NCBI RefSeq assembly: GCF_024124665.1
Contig: NZ_JAMXSB010000014.1
Span: 62,001-126,000 of the forward strand
DNA length: 64,000 bases
Reading direction: 5' to 3'
Origin: Pleionea sp. CnH1-48
GTDB taxonomy: Bacteria > Pseudomonadota > Gammaproteobacteria > Enterobacterales > Kangiellaceae
The position numbers and the translations under genes were made by a program. The first letter of the stretch is position 1; the number at the start of each line of letters is the position of its first letter. The notes under the pieces are model-generated. The model had not been told where the DNA came from. It did no database searches and saw only the letters and a program-made list of their open reading frames with translations. Positions 58,299-64,000 of the stretch are shown one piece after another.

Positions 58299-59534
58299 AT
58301 GGTCAGGAAGCTCTTTAGGTTATTTGTACTTTTACTTTTGCTGGTCGCGACCACTGCCTTTTATATTTGGTTCGAGCTGCAAAAAGGCATTTCGAAAGCA
58401 GTAGAAACGCTACCAGACAAGTATGTGCTTACTTATGACTATCATTATATCAACCATGAGGGGCAACTGATCATTGAGAGGCCTCGGCTTTTCCATCTCG
58501 ACTTTGGCGATCTGGCTTACGCAAATCGTATGATCGTGCAGCTGGAACGGTGGCAGGATTACCATAAACTCGATGACAAGCTGACCTTGTTGCAGTATCC
58601 AGCCAAAGGAGAAATAAGCTTACAGCGTTTGGTGCTTCACGGCGATAAAATCAAACCTGCAACGGATTTTCTCTACTCTCTTAAACTATCCAAATTGATA
58701 TTTCAGGGTTGCGAAAGCGTAAGCACCTTGACCGCTGCGGATTTCGAATCCCTCGATCTCTTGAGTATCGATTCCAACCTAACCCTCAATTATCACTACA
58801 ATGTACTGGGGTCGTCACTGGAACTATCAAGTAAAGGCGAGTTTGATTCGTTATTCTCTTACGAATTCGATATTTCTTTAAGAGACATCCACCCAGGCGA
58901 TCCTGTTTCTCCTTACTTGGTATCTTCTCAATGGGTCATGATCGATCCAGACATTCTTTCGAAACGCGATCAATTCTGTGCGCAAAAAACCGGAATGTCA
59001 CCTCAAGACTTTGCTCAAAAACACCACAGTGATTTGTTGGAGCATTTAAAAGAGCAGGGAATTATCGTATCTGAACAATTTGTAAGTAGCTACAAAGCGT
59101 TTGCAGCTGACAAACAAAGTTTAGCCTTCACGGCAAAACCATCAACAGGTATTCGACTCTCCAGTTTTGCTAATAAAAGCTATTCCGAACTGCTCGACGC
59201 TCTCAATTTAACGGTGCACTTTAATGGTAAAGAAGTGACCCCCATTGTTGCTGCCATTGACTTTATGCAACAACCCAAAGTTAAAGAAGTCGATCCCAAA
59301 GAACAGCAACGACGAGCACTGGAGCGAAAACGAATACAACGTCCAAGTGTGAGTCGATTGCAGTCTTTTGTACAAAGAAAAGTTGAATTAATTCTGCAAA
59401 ACGGCGACAGCTATAAAGGAACTATTTTGGAAGTTAATGGACGTAATTTGCGGCTTAAGATACGTATCAGGCGAGGCAATATAGAACGAAACTTCAAACC
59501 GGATGACATACGTTCCGTCTTATTGCTTGATTAA
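58299..59534 (+). CDS. membrane-anchored protein of unknown function with Sm/SH3-like C-terminal module
   Basis: Unrecognised as a whole. The 411-residue product has an N-terminal membrane anchor (about 4-23) and then a large extracytoplasmic, mixed alpha/beta region (about 40-320). After a very basic linker rich in Arg, Lys and Gln (335-355), it ends with a compact beta module, VELILQNGDSYKGTILEV ... LLLD, whose pattern looks like an Sm-like or small SH3-like fold. The gene is divergent from mnmG (226-base gap) and ends in a strong terminator. A role in the cell envelope near the origin cannot be specified. Confidence 0.6.
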   Translation: MVRKLFRLFVLLLLLVATTAFYIWFELQKGISKAVETLPDKYVLTYDYHYINHEGQLIIERPRLFHLDFGDLAYANRMIVQLERWQDYHKLDDKLTLLQYPAKGEISLQRLVLHGDKIKPATDFLYSLKLSKLIFQGCESVSTLTAADFESLDLLSIDSNLTLNYHYNVLGSSLELSSKGEFDSLFSYEFDISLRDIHPGDPVSPYLVSSQWVMIDPDILSKRDQFCAQKTGMSPQDFAQKHHSDLLEHLKEQGIIVSEQFVSSYKAFAADKQSLAFTAKPSTGIRLSSFANKSYSELLDALNLTVHFNGKEVTPIVAAIDFMQQPKVKEVDPKEQQRRALERKRIQRPSVSRLQSFVQRKVELILQNGDSYKGTILEVNGRNLRLKIRIRRGNIERNFKPDDIRSVLLLD

Positions 59535-59535
59535 T

Positions 59536-59565
59536 AAAAAGGCCAGCTTAGCCGCTGGCCTTTTT
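59536..59565 (+). terminator. terminator after the Sm-like membrane protein gene
   Basis: AAAAAGGCCAGC pairs with GCTGGCCTTTTT around a 6-base loop, immediately after the stop codon at 59534. Confidence 0.95.
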
Positions 59566-59661
59566 GATAGAGCTATTGATGCTTTACTGTTAAACATTGA
59601 AGAGAGTAATATCTTATCAACATTAAGGAAGCCATAAGCTACGTCAGAGATAACAAATATT

Positions 59662-60693
59662 ATGAAATATCCACGCCCACTGGAAAAGGGCAGCCGCATT
59701 GCAGTCACCGCATTCTCTTCTGGAGTATGTGCGCCTTTTCATCAACGTTTAGACATAGTCAAAAGCCATCTTCTTAGCTTAGGTTTTGAGGTAGTTGAAG
59801 GTCAATGTTTACGTCACGATGCTGGCCATGTAAGCGCCTCGGCAGAACAGCGAGCACAAGAACTTATGCAGTTTTTGTGTGACGAAACAATTGCTGCAAT
59901 CGCTCCCCCTTGGGGTGGGGAGTTTGCAATGGATGTTTTGCCATTACTGGATTATGAAAAATTAAAAACGGTAGAACCTAAGTGGTTGTTCGGCTTTTCT
60001 GACGTGAGTACTTTGTCCGTCGCTTTAACATCGAAGTTAGGTTGGTCGACCGCTCATAGTCCAAACCTTATGGAAATGCATCCCAGTGAAACCGACGCAT
60101 TGACCGCAAAAACTCTGCATTGGTTAACACTGAGTGAAGGCTCTCACTTTTCTCAAAAGTCATCAGACTATTATCAACTGAGCGGTTCATCCTTTGCGAC
60201 TCACCCCAACGCAACTTTGAATAAAACGGAGCCGAGTAGCTGGAAGATCCTAGGAACAGATAATGGATTAGTATTTAGCGGACGATTAGTTGGTGGATGC
60301 TTTGACACTTTGTTGCATCTTGTCGGTACAGACTATTTTGATATTGAAACATTGCGCAATCAGTATCGCGACGACGGGATCATTCTCTATCTTGAAAATG
60401 CAGAGATGTCGCCCACAGTACTCAAGCGTTCTTTACAAGGATTTAAAAACAAAGGCGTGTTTGATGACCTAAAGGGATTCTTGTTTGGCAGAAATGCCGT
60501 AACAGATAATTGCGGTAAAGACATCAGCTCAAGAGAAGCTTTTGTGGAAGTGGCCGAAAGCTTGAACATTCCAATCGTATATGATGTTGATATTGGCCAT
60601 TTGCCACCCAATATGACACTGCTAAACGGGGCTTACGCCGAAGTAAGAGTGAATGCAGGGAAGGGGGAGATTAAACAAACTTTAAAGCCGTAA
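59662..60693 (+). CDS. S66-family LD-carboxypeptidase (MccF-like)
   Basis: A serine peptidase of the muramoyl-tetrapeptide carboxypeptidase/microcin C immunity (MccF) family. The 343-residue product has the conserved APPWGGEFAMDVLP segment (82-94), the nucleophile Ser113 in FGFSDVS, and the later YLENAEMSP and DIGHLPPNMTLL segments that carry the catalytic Glu and His. The PPWGG form is nearer to MccF-like than to LdcA enzymes. It has no signal peptide, so it acts in the cytoplasm, probably in peptidoglycan recycling or in cleaving peptidyl compounds. It stands alone, convergent with mnmE. Confidence 0.85.
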   Translation: MKYPRPLEKGSRIAVTAFSSGVCAPFHQRLDIVKSHLLSLGFEVVEGQCLRHDAGHVSASAEQRAQELMQFLCDETIAAIAPPWGGEFAMDVLPLLDYEKLKTVEPKWLFGFSDVSTLSVALTSKLGWSTAHSPNLMEMHPSETDALTAKTLHWLTLSEGSHFSQKSSDYYQLSGSSFATHPNATLNKTEPSSWKILGTDNGLVFSGRLVGGCFDTLLHLVGTDYFDIETLRNQYRDDGIILYLENAEMSPTVLKRSLQGFKNKGVFDDLKGFLFGRNAVTDNCGKDISSREAFVEVAESLNIPIVYDVDIGHLPPNMTLLNGAYAEVRVNAGKGEIKQTLKP

Positions 60694-60740
60694 GCAAAGA
60701 GAGTGCGTATCTTGCTAAAAATACGCGCCTCTTACCGATT

Positions 60741-62105
60741 TTATTTTCCGATACAGAAACTGGAGAAAATTCTTCCAAGCAAATCGTCAGCGGTAAACTC
60801 TCCAGTAATTTCACTCAAGAAGTTTTGAGCCAAGCGTAACTCTTCAGCAACCAGCTCACCAGCGTTAAATTCTACCAACTGTTCCATTGCCTGCTTAACG
60901 TGATGCTTAGCCATCGCAATCGCCTCAATATGACGACGACGCGCCATAAAAACACCTTCATTACTGGACTGGTAGCCCATGCATTGTTTGAGATGTTCTT
61001 TAAGTAGCTCGACACCCTCACCACTTTTGGCACTGAGCTGTATTTGCAGATACTTCTGCTCAGACTGTTGAGGTGTAAGCCCTGCAATATCAGCTTTATT
61101 TTTAATAACCGTTACAGGAGGTAACTGACTAATAACCTGTCGCAAGGACTCAAGTACCTGCTCCTGCTGTTGTTCATGATCCGGTTCTGAGCTATCTGTT
61201 ACCAAAAGAACTCGGTCAGCTTCTGATATTTCTTTCCACGCACGTTCAATGCCGATCTGCTCAACTTTGTCGCTGGCATCTCGTAATCCAGCCGTATCAA
61301 TAATATGCAGTGGCATACCATCAATATGAATGTGCTCTTTTAAGATGTCTCGTGTTGTGCCAGGTATATCGGTCACAATGGCGCTGTCTTTACCTGCCAA
61401 GGCATTCATTAAACTCGACTTTCCAGCGTTAGGCTTTCCTGCCAGAACAACATTCATACCGTCCCGCAATATGGCACCCTGTTGAGCTTTTTTCTCTAGA
61501 GCGATAATACTTTGTTGAAGCTCTTGGAGATCCTTTTGCACTTTACCATCAGAGAGAAAGTCGATCTCTTCTTCCGGAAAATCGATTGCCGCTTCAACAT
61601 ATAAACGTAAGTGAATAAGTTCTTCTACCAAGCCATGAACCAGATCAGAAAACTCACCCTGCAGGCTTCTGAGCGCCGATTTTACCGCTTGCTCAGAAGA
61701 AGCATTAATCAAATCAGAAATCGCCTCTGCCTGAGCCAAATCCATCTTGTCATTTAGAAACGCCCGCTCACTGAACTCGCCAGGACGTGCTAATCGAGCA
61801 CCCAGCTTTACCACTTCTTTAATTAAAATATCCAGCACAACAGGACCACCATGGCCTTGTAGCTCAACTACATCTTCACCAGTAAACGAATGAGGCGCTT
61901 TAAAATATATAGCGATGCCTTGATCGAGAGTCTGTTGCTCAGAAGAGTAAAAGGTAAGATAAGTAGCAAGTCGGGGAGCAAGGGAATGGTGGGTAATGGT
62001 TTGGCCAATAGATAAAGCGTCAGGCCCAGAAAGTCGAATAATCCCCACACCACCGCGACCCGGTGGTGTGGCTAAGGCTACAATCGTCTCGTTAGTAGCA
62101 CTCAT
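60741..62105 (-). CDS. mnmE: tRNA modification GTPase MnmE (TrmE)
   Basis: K+-activated GTPase that, with MnmG, modifies wobble uridines. The 454-residue product has the N-terminal folate-binding domain ([24 protein letters not shown]-type start), a helical domain, an inserted G domain with P-loop [10 protein letters not shown] (about 221-230) and DTAGLRDA switch II, and the C-terminal catalytic Cys in the final CIGK. It starts 3 bases after the yidC stop codon and belongs to the rpmH-rnpA-yidD-yidC-mnmE series. Confidence 0.98.
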   Translation of the reverse strand: MSATNETIVALATPPGRGGVGIIRLSGPDALSIGQTITHHSLAPRLATYLTFYSSEQQTLDQGIAIYFKAPHSFTGEDVVELQGHGGPVVLDILIKEVVKLGARLARPGEFSERAFLNDKMDLAQAEAISDLINASSEQAVKSALRSLQGEFSDLVHGLVEELIHLRLYVEAAIDFPEEEIDFLSDGKVQKDLQELQQSIIALEKKAQQGAILRDGMNVVLAGKPNAGKSSLMNALAGKDSAIVTDIPGTTRDILKEHIHIDGMPLHIIDTAGLRDASDKVEQIGIERAWKEISEADRVLLVTDSSEPDHEQQQEQVLESLRQVISQLPPVTVIKNKADIAGLTPQQSEQKYLQIQLSAKSGEGVELLKEHLKQCMGYQSSNEGVFMARRRHIEAIAMAKHHVKQAMEQLVEFNAGELVAEELRLAQNFLSEITGEFTADDLLGRIFSSFCIGK

Positions 62106-62108
62106 TGA

Positions 62109-63776
62109 TTACTTCTTTTTGCTATTGTTTTTACCAGCAGCGTGTTCTTTCTCAATTTTCTTAGTAATGTAAACCTGTTGAGCAATCGACAATAGATTGT
62201 TCACTAACCAGTACAAAACCAGACCCGCAGGGAAGAAAATAAAGAACACAGTCATCATGACTGGCAACATCTGCATGATTTTAAGCTGCATAGGATCCAT
62301 GGTAGGTGAGGTTGGCTGCATCTTCTGCATCAACCACATGCTGATCCCCATTAATATAGGCAGTACAAAATAAGGATCTTTTGCTGAAAGGTCTGTGATC
62401 CACAAGGCGAAGTCGGCCTGACGAATCTCGACACTTTCCATTAATACCCAATAGAGAGCCAGGAATACAGGCATCTGAATCAACAGCGGCAAACAACCAC
62501 CCAGAGGATTCACTTTCTCTTTTTTGTACATCTCCATCATCGCTTGCGACATGCGCTGACGGTCTTCACCATAACGTTCTTTCAGCTGTTCTAACTTAGG
62601 TTGTAATAGGCGCATCTTAGCAAATGAACGGTATTGAGCATTTGCTAGAGGATAAAGAAATATCTTAACGGTTATGGTTACAAGAATAATGGCCACACCC
62701 CAGTTACTCACAAAACCCTGGAACATGGTTAGTAACCAGAAGATAGGCTGTCCTAACCACCAGAAAATACCGTAATCAACGGTCAGATCAAGCCCTGGAG
62801 CAAGAGAGGCCAACACATCCTGATCTTTAGGTCCCAAATACAATTTGGCATGAAACTCTTGAGTTTGACCTGCGGCAACCGCCAACTTATCTTGCTCGAC
62901 GCCAACAATATAAACGCGTTTCGCTTTATCGTATTGAGTCGTAATTTTGTTAACACTTTCTTTGTTAGGTATCCAGGCAGAAATAAAGTAGTGCTGAATA
63001 AAAGAAATCCACCCACCCTGCGTAATAACTGCGAGCGGTGCGTCGTCCATATCATCAAAATCGTATTTTTCGAATTGAGACTCTTGAGTAGAGTAAGCCG
63101 CTCCAAGGTAGGTTTGCATACCAAAGCCGCTGGTGTCGGTGTCCAGCTCAATACGATCACGGATTAGCTGAGTAGTCAGCGTGTATTCGTGATTGGTGGC
63201 TGTCGTATTTTTTACTCGATAGAAGACATCAATATCGTATTGATTCTCATGCATCTTAAAGATCTTTTCGAATACGATGCCTTGCTCATTGGTCCACTCA
63301 AGAATCAGTTCAGGCTTGTCAGCCGTAGGTTTACTCGCCACACGATAGATCACCTGCTGCTTGGCATTTTCTGGAGCTCCAGCACCAGACAATTCACTGG
63401 CTGCAACATAAGTACGGTGCGCACGAGATGTTAATAACTGCACATGGTCATCGGGGTTTTCTTGAGTATTAGAAAACTGCGTTAGGATAGAGCTAACAAC
63501 GGTCCCGCCCAATGTATTCACCTGTACGGTCAATACTTCATTGGATAAGGTGATAACCTCTGCAACAGTCGCATTGTTAGCAACAACGGCCTTGGAGTTA
63601 TCAGCAGGTTGCTCTGTGACATTAGCAGCTACCGACTCATTGCTTTTAGGCTGCTCAACAATTTGCTCTGATGTAGTAGGCTGTGGCTTAGGGCCGTAAT
63701 CTTCCTGCCATTTTTGAAACAGCAAGAAAGATATAAAAGCTAACGCTAAGACAAGAATACCTCTTGAAGACTCCAT
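62109..63776 (-). CDS. yidC: membrane protein insertase YidC
   Basis: Inserts and folds inner-membrane proteins, with or without the Sec translocon; subunit c of the ATP synthase encoded above is a classical client. The 555-residue product has an N-terminal membrane helix (about 5-22), a Gln/Thr/Ala-rich spacer, a large periplasmic beta-supersandwich domain (about 70-330) and the five-helix core (about 350-540). The conserved Arg of the hydrophilic groove lies in NAQYRSFAKMRLLQPK, and the protein ends in a Lys-rich tail. It lies 29 bases after yidD. Confidence 0.98.
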   Translation of the reverse strand: MESSRGILVLALAFISFLLFQKWQEDYGPKPQPTTSEQIVEQPKSNESVAANVTEQPADNSKAVVANNATVAEVITLSNEVLTVQVNTLGGTVVSSILTQFSNTQENPDDHVQLLTSRAHRTYVAASELSGAGAPENAKQQVIYRVASKPTADKPELILEWTNEQGIVFEKIFKMHENQYDIDVFYRVKNTTATNHEYTLTTQLIRDRIELDTDTSGFGMQTYLGAAYSTQESQFEKYDFDDMDDAPLAVITQGGWISFIQHYFISAWIPNKESVNKITTQYDKAKRVYIVGVEQDKLAVAAGQTQEFHAKLYLGPKDQDVLASLAPGLDLTVDYGIFWWLGQPIFWLLTMFQGFVSNWGVAIILVTITVKIFLYPLANAQYRSFAKMRLLQPKLEQLKERYGEDRQRMSQAMMEMYKKEKVNPLGGCLPLLIQMPVFLALYWVLMESVEIRQADFALWITDLSAKDPYFVLPILMGISMWLMQKMQPTSPTMDPMQLKIMQMLPVMMTVFFIFFPAGLVLYWLVNNLLSIAQQVYITKKIEKEHAAGKNNSKKK

Positions 63777-63805
63777 ATAAATTTCTCTTTATTGGTGTAT
63801 ATCTA

Positions 63806-64000
63806 TTAATGTTTGTGATTTGGCTGACAATTCCTACACTCAGGCACAGGATCAATCCCGCCCTCGTTTAAAGGATGGCACCGCCCAATTCGTTTGATAG
63901 CGAGCCAGCTTCCTTTGAGTGATCCATGCTTTAAAATAGCCTGTTCGGCATAAGCTGAGCAGGTAGGGTAGAAACGGCACTGGTTACCGATCAGATAACT
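63806..64000 (-). CDS. yidD: YidD membrane insertion efficiency factor, 3' part
   Basis: The gene runs off the right edge; 64 C-terminal residues are present. They contain the family motif [17 protein letters not shown] with its cysteines, and [18 protein letters not shown], so the identification is secure. YidD helps membrane protein insertion by YidC, and its gene normally lies between rnpA and yidC. A Cys- and His-containing tail follows the conserved core ([12 protein letters not shown]). The 5' end, and probably rnpA, rpmH and dnaA, lie beyond the window. Confidence 0.95.
   Translation of the reverse strand, partial: SYLIGNQCRFYPTCSAYAEQAILKHGSLKGSWLAIKRIGRCHPLNEGGIDPVPECRNCQPNHKH

Overview
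The window reads as a chromosomal segment of a marine-type gammaproteobacterium, close to the replication origin. Evidence: peptide deformylase-fmt-rsmB-trkA-trkH on the left; an intact glmU-glmS, atpIBEFHAGDC, parB-parA-rsmG-mnmG block; and mnmE-yidC-yidD at the right edge, the order that normally leads into rnpA-rpmH-dnaA. Protein sequences look like those of Kangiella-like or related protease-rich marine bacteria, but that is an impression from memory and not proven here. No tRNA, rRNA, CRISPR array or complete insertion sequence was recognised.

Layout. 0.1-6.4 kb: def, fmt, rsmB, trkA, trkH and a His-rich cytochrome c'-like protein. 6.4-11 kb: two secreted proteases with GlyGly-CTERM-type tails, divergent from a ToxR/CadC-like membrane regulator that uses a TTG start. 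11-30 kb: an accessory region with two large secreted RHS/YD-repeat proteins, a 1363-residue hybrid two-component regulator (beta-propeller sensor, kinase, receiver, AraC domain) preceded by a tiny secreted Cys protein, and about ten small, AT-rich, mostly unrecognised genes and gene fragments. 30.5-37 kb: an LpxL-type acyltransferase with YtoQ; a non-coding stretch with three perfect DnaA boxes and a gene remnant; a TlpA/DUF4266/DUF3570 cluster; a MITE-like element; a DUF2884 protein; a GNAT acetyltransferase; and a DsbA with a CGAC active site. 37-47.5 kb: glmS, glmU and the complete F1Fo ATP synthase operon, headed by a perfect Fur-like palindrome. 48-53.6 kb: two large secreted proteases placed between atpI and parB. 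53.8-64 kb: parB, parA, rsmG, mnmG; a divergent membrane protein with a small basic C-terminal beta module and an S66 peptidase; then mnmE, yidC and the 3' part of yidD.

How it fits together. Core genes handle translation initiation and rRNA/tRNA modification (def, fmt, rsmB, rsmG, mnmE, mnmG), K+ uptake, cell-wall precursor supply, ATP synthesis, chromosome partitioning and membrane protein insertion. Most core genes from 30 kb rightward are on the minus strand, consistent with transcription away from an origin just beyond 64 kb. The accessory block combines exported proteases, RHS proteins and their likely regulators, suggesting secreted proteolysis and contact-dependent or surface functions.

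The points most worth a second look are the DnaA-box cluster at 32.2-32.6 kb, the Fur-like operator at the head of the atp operon, the sensor-kinase/RHS/small-gene island, the GlyGly-CTERM protease pair with its divergent regulator, and the TlpA-DUF4266-DUF3570 cluster without a visible ApbE.
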